A stretch of 64,000 bases of DNA, taken from NCBI GenBank assembly GCA_000023185.1, contig CP001622.1:4680501-4744500 (forward strand), read 5' to 3'. The translations under genes were made by a program, and so were the position numbers. Below are positions 52,027-60,469 of the stretch, piece by piece. This stretch comes from Rhizobium leguminosarum bv. trifolii WSM1325. GTDB taxonomy: Bacteria; Pseudomonadota; Alphaproteobacteria; Rhizobiales; Rhizobiaceae. The notes under the pieces were generated by a model, which searched no databases, had not been told where the DNA came from, and saw only the letters and a program-made list of their open reading frames with translations. Numbering within the stretch: position 1 is the first letter of the stretch; each line of letters starts with the position of its first letter.

Positions 52027-52929
52027 TCAGCCCTCGATCGCCCGCGGCCGCAGCCAACGCGGCGTCCAGCCGAGATTCATGCCGGCGGCGGCAAGGAGAA
52101 TGATCGCCGCGCCTGCGATCTGCATCGGCTGCAGCGCGTGGCCGAAGGCGAGCCGATCGACGAGGATCGCGGCGATCGGATAGATGAAGGACAGAGCGCC
52201 TGTGAGATGCGTCGGCAGCCTCTGGATCGCGCCGTAGAGCAGCACATACATCAGCCCGGTATGGACGACGCCGACGGTCACCAGAATCGCCCAGGACCCA
52301 ACATCCCCCGGCGGGTGGGAAAAATCCGTCATCGGCGCCAGCATCAGCATGCCGGTTGCGACCTGGATGAGCGCGATCAGATGCGGCGGCGTGCCCTTCA
52401 GCCATTTCGCGGCAAGGGCTGCGAGCGCGTAGAAGAAGGCAGCCCCCAGCGCCATCAGAATGCCGAGGCCGTAGCCGTCGAACGCAGCGCCGCCCGCACC
52501 GGGTTTTGCCTGGACGATCGCCACCATGCCGGCGAAGGCGAGCGCCAGCCAGAACAGCTTGGTCGCGGTGATCTTCTCGCCGAGAAAGAGCGCGCCGAGC
52601 ACGAGCAGCATGAAAGGCTGGGTGTTATAGACAGTCGTCGCGATCGAGATCGTCGCATGCGAGTAGGAGGCAAACAGCAGTAGCCAGTTCAAGACGATGG
52701 CGACGCCGCCGAAAATGGCGATGCCGAAGGCGCGCAGCGTGATGATGCCGGGCCGCAGCAGCCCGAGAGCGCCGCAGATGACCAGCAAAGTGAGCGCGCC
52801 GAACAGGCAGCGCCAGAAGACCACGCCGCTGACCGGTTGTCCCGACATGACGACGAACCAGCCGATCGTCCCCGAGATCAGCATCGCTGCCGTCATTTCC
52901 GCCGTGCCTCTTTTGATGTCGCTGCCCAT
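52027..52929 (-). CDS. EamA/DMT family transporter
   Basis: 300-residue membrane transporter with ten predicted helices, formed by two EamA repeats (about 12-140 and 155-295). MLISGTIGWFVVMSGQPVSG is in the first repeat and SWAILVTVGVVHTGLMYVLL in the second. It probably exports an amino acid or other metabolite. The start at 52929 (MGSDIKRG) has GGAGGC five bases upstream; a longer start at 52941 is possible. It is divergent from an Lrp-type regulator with three ATAAGA-type repeats between them, so it is probably regulated by it. Confidence 0.92.
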   Translation of the reverse strand: MGSDIKRGTAEMTAAMLISGTIGWFVVMSGQPVSGVVFWRCLFGALTLLVICGALGLLRPGIITLRAFGIAIFGGVAIVLNWLLLFASYSHATISIATTVYNTQPFMLLVLGALFLGEKITATKLFWLALAFAGMVAIVQAKPGAGGAAFDGYGLGILMALGAAFFYALAALAAKWLKGTPPHLIALIQVATGMLMLAPMTDFSHPPGDVGSWAILVTVGVVHTGLMYVLLYGAIQRLPTHLTGALSFIYPIAAILVDRLAFGHALQPMQIAGAAIILLAAAGMNLGWTPRWLRPRAIEG

Positions 52930-52950
52930 GATTGCCTCCATTTCGATGGC

Positions 52951-53037
52951 ATAAGAATATTGCGACGAGAGGCGATTTTATATAATGATAAGAAGGAAAA
53001 TGACCGGAATTGCCTAATCATAAGAGGAGAATGACTC
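52951..53037. promoter_or_regulatory. Direct repeats between the EamA transporter and Lrp regulator
   Basis: ATAAGA begins at 52951, 52988 and 53020. The last two extend to ATAAGAAGGAAAATGACC and ATAAGAGGAGAATGACTC, 32 bases apart (three helical turns). Spaced repeats on one face fit an Lrp/AsnC octamer. Confidence 0.4.
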
Positions 53038-53040
53038 GCC

Positions 53041-53505
53041 GTGGCTAATGATGTGCAATCGCTCGACGAAATCGATCAGGCCATTCTGGAGGCGCTGGCC
53101 GGCAATGCGCGGATCTCGCTGAAGGAACTGGCGCAGCAGGTCGGCCTGTCTTCGCCCAGTGCCGCCGAGCGCCTGCGCCGGCTGGAGGAGCGCGGCGTCA
53201 TCAAGGCCTTCACCATCGATCTCGATCCCGCCGCCGTCGGTTATCCCCTGCAGGCCATCGTGCGCGTGCGTCCGCTGCCAGGGCAGCTGCACATCGTCGA
53301 GCGGATCATCCAGGAAATTCCCGAAATCATCGAATGCGACAAGGTGACGGGTGATGATTGTTTTATCGCTCGCCTGGTCATCCGCTCGATGGCCGACCTC
53401 GACGGCATTCTCGACCGGGTCGCCGAAAGGGCGGAGACCAACACCGCGATGATCAAAGCCTCGCCCGTCAAGCGCCGCCTGCCGCCGCTTTCACGCCGGA
53501 AATAG
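53041..53505 (+). CDS. Lrp/AsnC family transcriptional regulator
   Basis: 154-residue regulator with an N-terminal HTH (LAQQVGLSSPSAAERLRRLEERGVI, split over helix-turn-helix 28-55) and a RAM-type ligand domain (about 70-145, VTGDDCFIARLVIRS). It begins with GTG at 53041, preceded by AGGAG at a rather long 12 bases. It is divergent from an EamA transporter, a common pair in which Lrp-type proteins control amino acid export. Convergent with the GNAT gene. Confidence 0.93.
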   Translation: MANDVQSLDEIDQAILEALAGNARISLKELAQQVGLSSPSAAERLRRLEERGVIKAFTIDLDPAAVGYPLQAIVRVRPLPGQLHIVERIIQEIPEIIECDKVTGDDCFIARLVIRSMADLDGILDRVAERAETNTAMIKASPVKRRLPPLSRRK

Positions 53506-53511
53506 AGGGAT

Positions 53512-54411
53512 CTAGAATTCCGCCATCGGCGACAGCATCGCCGGAAAATCCAGGGTGGCATCGCCGAGCCCGCGCAGCATCAGCCTCGTGCCGCTTTCCA
53601 ACTGATGTGGAACACCCTCCCAGCCGAGCTTGTCGGGACGGAACAGCACCTCGACGGAGGCGGGCACGATCTCCAGTCCGCCAAGGATCGCGGCAAGCGA
53701 GGGCATCTCCGCCGCCACGACGTCGAGAAGGCTGAAGCGGCCCGCCTCATCGATCTTCCAGGCAATCACCGCCTGTTTGTCTTCCAGGAAGCTGATGCGG
53801 ACATCCGGATCGAGCTGGGTGTTGATCAGAAACATCGCCGCATTGACCGTGACCGCCAGCGAGGTCGAAACCGGGCTTCGTCCTTTCAACAGCGATTGCA
53901 GCAGGGCAAGATCATCCGCATTCGTCGGTAAAAGCGGCCGGGCGGGTGCGGCGGAAGACGAAGGGGCGGGTGCCGCTCCCTCATATCGGTGCAGGGGTAT
54001 CGCGTGGAAACCGTAGGCTTCGTAGAGCGACGGCTTGTCGGTATAGAGGATGACGGCTTCAAAGCCTTGCTGCTCGCACCAGTCGAGCGCTTTCACCGTG
54101 ACGTCGCGATAGAGCCCGCGGCCGCGCCATGGCGGCCGCACGGCGCCCGATTGCAGCCCGGCAGCATGGACGATCCTGCCGTTGAGGACGAAGGGCAGCG
54201 CAAAGGCCGAGATATTGGCCGCAAGCTTACCTTCGGCATCGAACCAGCCGAAGGGCATGCTCGTCGGATCGGGTCCGCCAAGCTGTTGCAGCGGCCCGAT
54301 ATCGATGCCGAAAATATCCTTGAGCAGGCAGACCAGGGCCGCCCAGCCGGCAGGGTCGCCGAAATAATCCTGCCGGAAGGTCAGGCCCGCGCTGTCGAGG
54401 CGCTCTGCCAT
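53512..54411 (-). CDS. GNAT family N-acetyltransferase (two-domain)
   Basis: 299-residue protein whose N-terminal half is a GNAT domain: AVRPPWRGRGLYRDVTVKALDW (motif A with R-G-R-G-L) and AVILYTDKPSLYEAYGF (motif B). The C-terminal half (about 160-299) is less typical and may be a second degenerate acetyltransferase or a sterol-carrier-like domain as in Eis-type proteins. Its start overlaps the dut stop by one base (TGATG), which suggests co-translation. Substrate unknown. Confidence 0.85.
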   Translation of the reverse strand: MAERLDSAGLTFRQDYFGDPAGWAALVCLLKDIFGIDIGPLQQLGGPDPTSMPFGWFDAEGKLAANISAFALPFVLNGRIVHAAGLQSGAVRPPWRGRGLYRDVTVKALDWCEQQGFEAVILYTDKPSLYEAYGFHAIPLHRYEGAAPAPSSSAAPARPLLPTNADDLALLQSLLKGRSPVSTSLAVTVNAAMFLINTQLDPDVRISFLEDKQAVIAWKIDEAGRFSLLDVVAAEMPSLAAILGGLEIVPASVEVLFRPDKLGWEGVPHQLESGTRLMLRGLGDATLDFPAMLSPMAEF

Positions 54412-54881
54412 CAGACGCCGGTGGAGCCGAAGCCGCCTGCGCCGCGCATCGTTTCGCTTGCCTCGGTGATCTCCGCCACCCGCGCCTGGGTCACCGGCGC
54501 GATCACCATCTGGGCGATGCGCATGCCGCGCGAGATGACGAAGGCTTCGTCGCCGAGATTGGCGAGCAGCACCTTCACTTCGCCGCGATAGTCGCTGTCG
54601 ACGGTGCCTGGTGAATTCAGGCAGGTGATGCCGTTTTTGAAGGCCAGGCCGGAGCGTGGCCGCACCTGTCCCTCGAAACCTTCGGGGATCTCGAAGATGA
54701 AGCCGGTCGGCACCAGCGCCCGCTTGCCGGGCAGAAGCGTCAGCGGTGTTGCCTCGTCGACGGCGGCACGCAGGTCCATGCCTGCCGCTCCCTTGCTTTC
54801 ATAGGCGGGAAGGTCGAGGCCTTCGCCATTGGCCAAGCGGATGAGGTTCAGCGTCGGGCGCGTATCGTGATGAATGGTCAT
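54411..54881 (-). CDS. dut: dUTP diphosphatase
   Basis: 156-residue trimeric enzyme that hydrolyses dUTP to dUMP, keeping uracil out of DNA and feeding thymidylate synthesis. All five motifs are visible: [18 protein letters not shown], then [16 protein letters not shown] split across motif 3, RIAQMV, and the C-terminal [10 protein letters not shown] that closes over the site. Normal length. Divergent from prfC; overlaps the GNAT gene by one base. Confidence 0.97.
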   Translation of the reverse strand: MTIHHDTRPTLNLIRLANGEGLDLPAYESKGAAGMDLRAAVDEATPLTLLPGKRALVPTGFIFEIPEGFEGQVRPRSGLAFKNGITCLNSPGTVDSDYRGEVKVLLANLGDEAFVISRGMRIAQMVIAPVTQARVAEITEASETMRGAGGFGSTGV

Positions 54882-54972
54882 AGCCCATTACTTTGCGTCC
54901 GAGGGCCTCAGGTCAATTGCATTGCCGGGCTTTAATCGCTAGATACGCGGCAATTCCACAGGATTCACAAGC

Positions 54973-56556
54973 ATGGCCGAAAGTCTCGCCGAGGCGGTCT
55001 CCCGCCGCCGCACATTCGCTATTATCGCCCACCCGGACGCGGGTAAGACGACGCTCACCGAAAAGCTGCTGCTGTTCGGTGGCGCCATTCAGCTTGCCGG
55101 CGAAGTCAAGGCGAAGAAGGATCGCATGCAGACGCGCTCCGACTGGATGAAGATCGAGCGCGAACGCGGCATCTCCGTCGTCACCTCGGTGATGACCTTC
55201 GAATATAACGATAATGTCTTCAACATCCTCGACACGCCGGGTCACGAGGACTTCGCCGACGACACCTATCGCACACTGACCGCCGTCGACGCCGCCGTCA
55301 TGGTCATCGATGCCGCCAAGGGTATCGAGCCGCGCACGCTGAAGCTCTTCGAAGTCTGCCGCATGCGCGATATCCCGATCATCACCTTCATCAACAAGAT
55401 GGACCGCGAAAGCCGCGATCCCTTCGAGATCCTCGATGAGGTGGAAGAGAAGCTGGCGCTGGATACGGCGCCGATCACCTGGCCGATCGGCCGCTCGAAG
55501 ACCTTCTGCGGCTCGTACAATATCGCCGCCAACACGGTGCGCGGTTCGGATACCGAAATCGAGGGAACGCCGGTCAACGGTCCGCAAAGCGTGGCCGGCA
55601 GGCTGCCGGAAAACGAGCGCCAGGTCTTCGTCGAGGAGACCGAGCTCGCGATCGAGGCCTGCCGTCCGTTCGACCGCCAGGCCTTCCTCGAAGGCCATAT
55701 GACGCCGGTTTTCTTCGGCTCGGCGCTGCGCAATTACGGCGTTCGCGACCTCATCAACGCGCTCGGCGATTTTGCGCCGCCACCGCGGGACCAGGTCGCC
55801 GATACCAGGATCGTGCACGCGACCGACGACAAGATGACGGCCTTCGTCTTCAAGATCCAGGCCAACATGGACCCCAACCACCGCGACCGCATCGCCTTTG
55901 CCCGCATCTGCTCCGGCAAGCTCGAGCGCGGCATGAAGGCAAGGCTTGCCCGCACCGGCAAGCAGCTCGGCCTGACGGCGCCGCAATTCTTCTTCGCCTC
56001 GCAGCGCCAGCTCGCCGACACCGCCTATGCCGGCGACGTCGTCGGCATTCCCAACCACGGCACGCTCCGGATCGGCGATACGCTGACCGAAGGTGAATCG
56101 CTGGTCTTCCAGGGCGTGCCGAACTTCTCGCCGGAGATCCTGCGCCGCGTGCGCCTGGAAGACGCAATGAAGGCGAAGAAGCTGAAGGAAGCCCTGCAGC
56201 AGATGGCCGAAGAAGGCGTCGTCCAGCTGTTTTCGCCGGAAGACGGCTCGCCGGCGATCGTCGGCGTCGTCGGTGCCCTGCAGCTCGACGTCCTGAAGGA
56301 GCGGCTGATGGCCGAATACGGCCTGCCGGTCTCCTTCGAAATGTCGCGTTTCTCCGTCTGCCGCTGGATCTCGGCCGAGCAGCCGGCCGATCTGGAAAAA
56401 TTCCTCACCGTCAAGCGGGGCGATATCGCCCGCGATCTCGACGGCGACCCGGTCTTCCTCGCCCAGGATGGTTTCTCGCTGCGCTACGAGTCAGAGCGCC
56501 ATCCGGCGATCAAGATGGTCGCCATCAAGGAATATCACGCCGCCAAGGCGGCGTGA
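54973..56556 (+). CDS. prfC: Peptide chain release factor 3
   Basis: 527-residue translational GTPase that recycles RF1/RF2 after termination. The G domain has HPDAGKTT at 20-27, the G2 region RGISVVTSV, DTPGHEDF (G3) and NKMDRE (G4); later domains match RF3 to the end (FSVCRWISAE, LAQDGFSLRYESERHP). Length is normal. The 91 bases shared with dut hold both promoters. The downstream LysR gene is convergent with only three bases between the stops, so a terminator must be inside a coding end or absent. Confidence 0.97.
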   Translation: MAESLAEAVSRRRTFAIIAHPDAGKTTLTEKLLLFGGAIQLAGEVKAKKDRMQTRSDWMKIERERGISVVTSVMTFEYNDNVFNILDTPGHEDFADDTYRTLTAVDAAVMVIDAAKGIEPRTLKLFEVCRMRDIPIITFINKMDRESRDPFEILDEVEEKLALDTAPITWPIGRSKTFCGSYNIAANTVRGSDTEIEGTPVNGPQSVAGRLPENERQVFVEETELAIEACRPFDRQAFLEGHMTPVFFGSALRNYGVRDLINALGDFAPPPRDQVADTRIVHATDDKMTAFVFKIQANMDPNHRDRIAFARICSGKLERGMKARLARTGKQLGLTAPQFFFASQRQLADTAYAGDVVGIPNHGTLRIGDTLTEGESLVFQGVPNFSPEILRRVRLEDAMKAKKLKEALQQMAEEGVVQLFSPEDGSPAIVGVVGALQLDVLKERLMAEYGLPVSFEMSRFSVCRWISAEQPADLEKFLTVKRGDIARDLDGDPVFLAQDGFSLRYESERHPAIKMVAIKEYHAAKAA

Positions 56557-56559
56557 TCA

Positions 56560-57450
56560 TCATCCCGCAAGCCGCTCGGCCAGGAAGTCGACGACGGCGC
56601 GCACTGCCGGCAGCTGGCCGCGTCGGTGCGGCATCAGGATCGTCGTTTCGATGCTGCCGGCCGTCCATTCCGGCAGCACCCGCACCAGCCGCCCGTCCGC
56701 CAGCGCCTTGCGGCAGACGGATGTCGGCAGGCAGGTAATGCCGAGCCCCGACATGGCCATTTCCATCAAGACATAGGGCTCATCCGCCGCCATGACGGAA
56801 TGCAGCCTGACGAGAGCCTCGTCGCCGCCCGAATAAAGCCGCCACTGGTCCTCCGTCAGGCTGGTCATGATCGTCGCATGCTCTGCCAGCTCCTCCGGCC
56901 GGCGCGGTTCGCCATGGGCACCCACATAATCCGGCGAGGCGAGGATGAAGAAGGGGTGGCTGGCGAGCTTCCGCTGCACCAGCGCCGAATCCGGCAGCGG
57001 CCCACGGTGGCTGCGCAGCGCGATGTCGAAGCCTTCCTGGACGATATCGACGAAGCGGTCCGTCACGTGCACGGAAAGCCGCAGCTTCGGATAGCGTGCC
57101 GCCAGCGCCGGCAGATGCTCCGTCAAGGTAAACTGCGCCGTCGGCACCGAGGCGGTCAGGCGAACGCTGCCGGCGGGTTCGGCCAGATGCCGCCGCACGA
57201 TGCCCTCGGCCATCTCCGCCTCGATGATCGAGGCCTGGGCATGCTGAAAGAATTCCCGGCCGAGCTCGGTCAGCGCGAAGCTTCGCGACGTGCGCTGGAT
57301 CAGCCGCACGCCAAGCCGCCTCTCCAACTCCGCAACCCGCTTGCTCACCGTCGATTTCGGAATGCCGAGATGTCTGGCGGCGGCGGTAAAGCTGCCGCTG
57401 TCGACGGCCTGCACGAAGAGATGGAGGTCGTTGAGGTTGAAGAGCGTCAT
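56560..57450 (-). CDS. LysR family transcriptional regulator
   Basis: 296-residue LTTR with the wHTH at about 3-60 (LHLFVQAVDSGSFTAAARHL then IPKSTVSKRVAELERRLG) and an effector domain with the usual GSVRLTASVPTAQF start. The start 57450 is used because the HTH begins there. It is divergent from the GST at 57565 over 114 bases and so probably controls it. Its group is often paired with GST or oxidoreductase genes. Inducer unknown. Confidence 0.93.
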   Translation of the reverse strand: MTLFNLNDLHLFVQAVDSGSFTAAARHLGIPKSTVSKRVAELERRLGVRLIQRTSRSFALTELGREFFQHAQASIIEAEMAEGIVRRHLAEPAGSVRLTASVPTAQFTLTEHLPALAARYPKLRLSVHVTDRFVDIVQEGFDIALRSHRGPLPDSALVQRKLASHPFFILASPDYVGAHGEPRRPEELAEHATIMTSLTEDQWRLYSGGDEALVRLHSVMAADEPYVLMEMAMSGLGITCLPTSVCRKALADGRLVRVLPEWTAGSIETTILMPHRRGQLPAVRAVVDFLAERLAG

Positions 57451-57564
57451 CGTCAGCTTCCGGATATGTGGACATTGCGATGCATTTATAGCCTCTACCG
57501 CATGATCGTCCACATCTTCACATTGATCGCGTCCAAACGGGTTCAATTCTGAAAGGAACGATTG

Positions 57565-58272
57565 ATGTCACCCATATTATTTTACGGCGTGCCGGAAGGC
57601 TGCTCCTTCGGCTCGATCGTCGCGCTGGAATGGTCCGGCCTGCCTTATCGGCTCTGCCGCGTCGAGATGCCGGAAATGGTCTCCACCGATGACTACGCCA
57701 AGATCAATGCGGTCGGCGAAACGCCGTCGCTGCTGCTCGAAGATGGCAGGACGATCAGCGAAAGCATGGCGATCCTCCACCATATCGGCGCCGGCGCGAT
57801 TGGCAAAGGTCTGGGTTTTGTGCAGGGGTCGGCGGATTTCGATCGCCTGAACCAGATGCTCTCCTTTCTCAACACCACCTTCTTCAAGGCCTTCGGCCCG
57901 CTCTGGTATGCGATCGAGCATCCAATGGAGCCGGAAGAGAAACAGGTCCTCACCGCCTATGGAATCGCGGCGGTCGAAAAGGCGCATCATACGCTGGAGC
58001 GTCTGCTCGAAGGTCGCGAATGGCTTCTCGGCAATGGGCCGAGCCTGGCGGATGCCTATTTCGTCGGCATCGCCCGCTGGAACGACTTTCACCAGGTCGT
58101 CGACCGCCGGCAGTTTCCCGGCCTGCATCGCCTCTATGAGCGCATGCAGCAGGAACCGGCCGTGCGTTTTGCCCATGCGATCGAGCATCGGCAGGAGGCG
58201 AAAAGCAGCGGCGGTTTCCGCGGCGAGGTCGATCTGGCCGAGGCACTCGGCCTGTTGAGACAGGCGGCCTGA
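57565..58272 (+). CDS. Glutathione S-transferase family protein
   Basis: 235-residue GST. LFYGVPEGCSFGSIVALEW places a Ser/Cys pair (C12, S13) at the expected position of the active site; VGETPSLLLEDG holds the cis-Pro and ISESMAILHHIG the glutathione-binding Glu-Ser. The C-terminal helical domain is complete. AAAGGAACGATTG precedes the ATG. It is divergent from a LysR gene, its probable regulator, and convergent with ridA, with a perfect ten-base stem between. Substrate unknown. Confidence 0.9.
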   Translation: MSPILFYGVPEGCSFGSIVALEWSGLPYRLCRVEMPEMVSTDDYAKINAVGETPSLLLEDGRTISESMAILHHIGAGAIGKGLGFVQGSADFDRLNQMLSFLNTTFFKAFGPLWYAIEHPMEPEEKQVLTAYGIAAVEKAHHTLERLLEGREWLLGNGPSLADAYFVGIARWNDFHQVVDRRQFPGLHRLYERMQQEPAVRFAHAIEHRQEAKSSGGFRGEVDLAEALGLLRQAA

Positions 58273-58280
58273 TCGCCGCA

Positions 58281-58307
58281 GCCGTCGCACCTTTGCGGTG
58301 CGACGGC
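58281..58307. terminator. Bidirectional terminator-like hairpin
   Basis: GCCGTCGCAC and GTGCGACGGC, perfect ten-base arms with a 7-base loop, between the convergent GST and RidA genes. Confidence 0.6.
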
Positions 58308-58317
58308 CGATCTGCCG

Positions 58318-58704
58318 TCAGCCGGCGGCGACGATCTCGATCTCGACGAGCCAGTCGTCGCGCAGCGTTTCGACGATGATCGCCGTGGTCGGCACGGCGC
58401 GGCCGCCAAGTGCCCGAAGACGGGCATTCTGGTTCGCCTCCATAAAGGCGCCGTCGCTGAGATAGCTCGTCAGCCGCACGATATTGTCCACCGTCATATC
58501 AGCGGACGTGAGGATGGCGCGCAGATTGGACCAGATGAGCTCCAATTGCCCATCCAGATCGGCGGCGGCCATTCCCCGTTGATCGAGACCCATGGTGCCG
58601 CTGACGAAGAGCAGCCGGGACGATTGCCTGACCTCCAGCGCATGGATGTAATCAGGGCTGGCCGCATAGATCCCGTTTGCTGGATTGTGCGCGATCATCT
58701 CCAT
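58318..58704 (-). CDS. RidA family protein
   Basis: 128-residue member of the RidA/YjgF/UK114 family. RidA itself hydrolyses reactive enamine/imine intermediates released by PLP enzymes. RLLFVSGTMGLDQRG and NLRAILTSADMTVDNIVRLTSYLSD are typical blocks; VPTTAIIVETLRDDWLVEIEIVA is the C-terminal strand. The Arg usual for RidA activity (near RVEVD) is changed here to ETLRDDWLVEIE, so it may belong to a Rid2-7 type with a different substrate. GGAGGAGG precedes the ATG. Divergent from an Lrp regulator. Confidence 0.88.
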   Translation of the reverse strand: MEMIAHNPANGIYAASPDYIHALEVRQSSRLLFVSGTMGLDQRGMAAADLDGQLELIWSNLRAILTSADMTVDNIVRLTSYLSDGAFMEANQNARLRALGGRAVPTTAIIVETLRDDWLVEIEIVAAG

Positions 58705-58733
58705 GAGATTCCTCCTCCTCCGAATATCCTATT

Positions 58734-58763
58734 GAAGAATGCCAGTATCGGCGATTATTCTTC
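58734..58763. promoter_or_regulatory. Inverted repeat between ridA-like and Lrp genes
   Basis: GAAGAAT, 16 bases, ATTCTTC. It lies in the 81-base divergent space, so it is a good candidate operator of the Lrp-type regulator. Confidence 0.5.
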
Positions 58764-58785
58764 GGCAGAAAGGGGAGTTTGCGGA

Positions 58786-59313
58786 ATGGCGAAAAATACA
58801 GACGATCTTCGGCAGGGACGCAGGCAGCAGCCGGTCATCGATGCCTTCGACCGAAGAATATTAGCCGCGCTCGCCGCCGACAGCAGCCAGAGTTATGCCA
58901 GGCTTGGTGAAGCGGTCGGCCTGTCGGCGCCGGCCGTGCATGAGCGGGTGCGCCGCCTGAGACAATCCGGCGCCATCAAGGGCGTGCATGCCGCGCTGGA
59001 TGGCGCAGCGCTCGGCAAACCGCTGCTTGCCTTCGTACATGTGGAGGCGGCCGGTTGGGGCAAGAGCGAGCGGCTGATGCAGGTGCTGCAGTTTCCCGAG
59101 GTCGAGGAGATGCATTCGGTCGCCGGCGACGCCAGCGTTCTCTTCAAGGTCCGCACCACCAGCCCGCAGGCCTTGGAGGCTTTTCTCGCCCAGATCCATG
59201 CCGTTCCCGGCGTCACCGGCACCCGCAGCTATATCGCGCTTTCCACTTATCTGGAGCGTCCGGTCCAGGCCGGCTTCACCGACAACTGGCCGGATATGCC
59301 CCCGCCGGAATAG
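58786..59313 (+). CDS. Lrp/AsnC family transcriptional regulator
   Basis: 175-residue regulator. After a 20-residue polar N-terminal tail, the HTH is visible (YARLGEAVGLSAPAVHERVRRLRQ over about 38-61) followed by the ligand-binding RAM domain (about 75-155). GGGGAG is nine bases before the ATG at 58786. It is divergent from the RidA-like gene, a pair common in proteobacteria where Lrp-type proteins control amino-acid catabolism with RidA or PLP enzymes. An inverted repeat lies between them. Confidence 0.92.
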   Translation: MAKNTDDLRQGRRQQPVIDAFDRRILAALAADSSQSYARLGEAVGLSAPAVHERVRRLRQSGAIKGVHAALDGAALGKPLLAFVHVEAAGWGKSERLMQVLQFPEVEEMHSVAGDASVLFKVRTTSPQALEAFLAQIHAVPGVTGTRSYIALSTYLERPVQAGFTDNWPDMPPPE

Positions 59314-59405
59314 GCTCGTGGCAAGCGTTATCGACGAGATGTTCCATGAAATATAACGCCATGGCATAGTCCCGGCCGATTTTGCGGTTTGAATGAGGAA
59401 AAGCC

Positions 59406-59897
59406 ATGGTCCGTGAAAATGAAATCCGCGACAACGAAGTGGCGATCGAGCCGCCGGAGCCGACCGATGCAGGCCTCGTTTTCATCGGCCGCATCGCCAC
59501 GCCGTGGACGTCACGGCCGGAAACGCCGCGTCAAGGCCGTCATGATGGCCCGCTTTGCCGGATCCAGATCTTTGAGCCCTGGGTGCCGGCACTACAGGGC
59601 GTCGAGGCTTTCGAGCGGCTGGAAGTTCTCTACTGGCTCGATCGGTCTCGCCGCGACTTGCTCCTGCAAAGCCCGGCGCGGACCGGCAAGACCCACGGGA
59701 CCTTTTCGCTTCGCTCGCCGGTCCGGCCCAATCCGATCGGCACCTCGATCGTCCGGCTCGAAGCCGTCGAAGGCGCGGTTCTGCTTGTGCGCGGTCTCGA
59801 TTGTCTCGACGGTACGCCGCTTCTCGACCTGAAGCCGGACCGCACGCTCTTTACGCCGATCGCACCGCCGCAGCCGGGTGATTTTGAGACCGGCTGA
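59406..59897 (+). CDS. trmO: tRNA (N6-threonylcarbamoyladenosine(37)-N6)-methyltransferase
   Basis: 163-residue TrmO/YaeB (UPF0066) beta-barrel SAM enzyme, which methylates t6A37 in some tRNAs for Thr. [12 protein letters not shown] is the N-terminal strand, [24 protein letters not shown] the SAM-binding block (split at RSPVRPNP), and [17 protein letters not shown] the C-terminal signature. The Agrobacterium homologue VirR belongs to the same family. Length fits the short form without C-terminal extension. It stands alone after the Lrp gene with 92 bases between. Confidence 0.93.
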   Translation: MVRENEIRDNEVAIEPPEPTDAGLVFIGRIATPWTSRPETPRQGRHDGPLCRIQIFEPWVPALQGVEAFERLEVLYWLDRSRRDLLLQSPARTGKTHGTFSLRSPVRPNPIGTSIVRLEAVEGAVLLVRGLDCLDGTPLLDLKPDRTLFTPIAPPQPGDFETG

Positions 59898-59998
59898 CGA
59901 CTGGCCGATGATCGTCAGTCGACCGCTACCATGACATCCGAGTTCCTATCCGCCAGCCTGACTGCTGTCCCCGATCCGCCCGTCAAGCCGGCGCCAGC

Positions 59999-60400
59999 CT
60001 AATCCTCGCCCTCGAAGCGCGGAAGCGTTTCGATATTCTCCACTCCTGAGAGGGCCGAGCGGCACCAAATCTGCTTTTTCGGCGCCAGTTCCCGCCGCTG
60101 GTCGATGCCGCCGACGCGGATGCCGATCGCGCCGCCGTCGCCGTCCGTGCGGTAGAGCGGCGATCCGCAATTGGGGCAGAAGAATTGCCGGCTGAGACCA
60201 CCGCTGTCGCCATATTTTGCGTAGCCTCTTGGCTCACCTGAAGTGAGTGTGAAACTTCCCGACCGTGCTGGTGCTGTGATGCGATAGGCCGAGCCCGTCA
60301 ACCGCTGGCAATCGGTGCAATGGCAAATCGACACCCGCTCCGGATCGATCTCCGCCTGATAGCGGATCGCCCCGCAGTGGCATCCTCCGGTGATATGCAT
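59999..60400 (-). CDS. GFA family (glutathione-dependent formaldehyde-activating enzyme-like) protein
   Basis: 133-residue zinc-binding protein of the GFA/CENP-V fold. Zinc ligand pairs are clear: C7 and C9 (GGCHCGAIRY), C28-x-C-type in CHCTDCQR, and FCPNCGSPLY. Most GFA-fold proteins in rhizobia are not true S-hydroxymethylglutathione synthases, so only the fold is asserted. The start at 60400 is an ATG (MHITGG); the extended frame would use a TTG. A palindromic repeat lies upstream. Confidence 0.9.
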   Translation of the reverse strand: MHITGGCHCGAIRYQAEIDPERVSICHCTDCQRLTGSAYRITAPARSGSFTLTSGEPRGYAKYGDSGGLSRQFFCPNCGSPLYRTDGDGGAIGIRVGGIDQRRELAPKKQIWCRSALSGVENIETLPRFEGED

Positions 60401-60412
60401 CGGCAAGTCCCC

Positions 60413-60469
60413 AAAGCGTGTTGCGCAAAACTGTCCAGCGGTTTAGCGACAAAGACATCGCCACGCTTT
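60413..60469. repeat. Dispersed palindromic repeat, related to family 2
   Basis: AAAGCGTG and CACGCTTT arms enclose a 41-base middle with GCGCAAAA...CAGCGGTTTAGCG, which resembles the AGCAAAA...AGCGGTTTTGC part of family 2. Its right arm overlaps the stop codon (60468-60470, minus strand) of the S10 peptidase gene. Confidence 0.6.
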
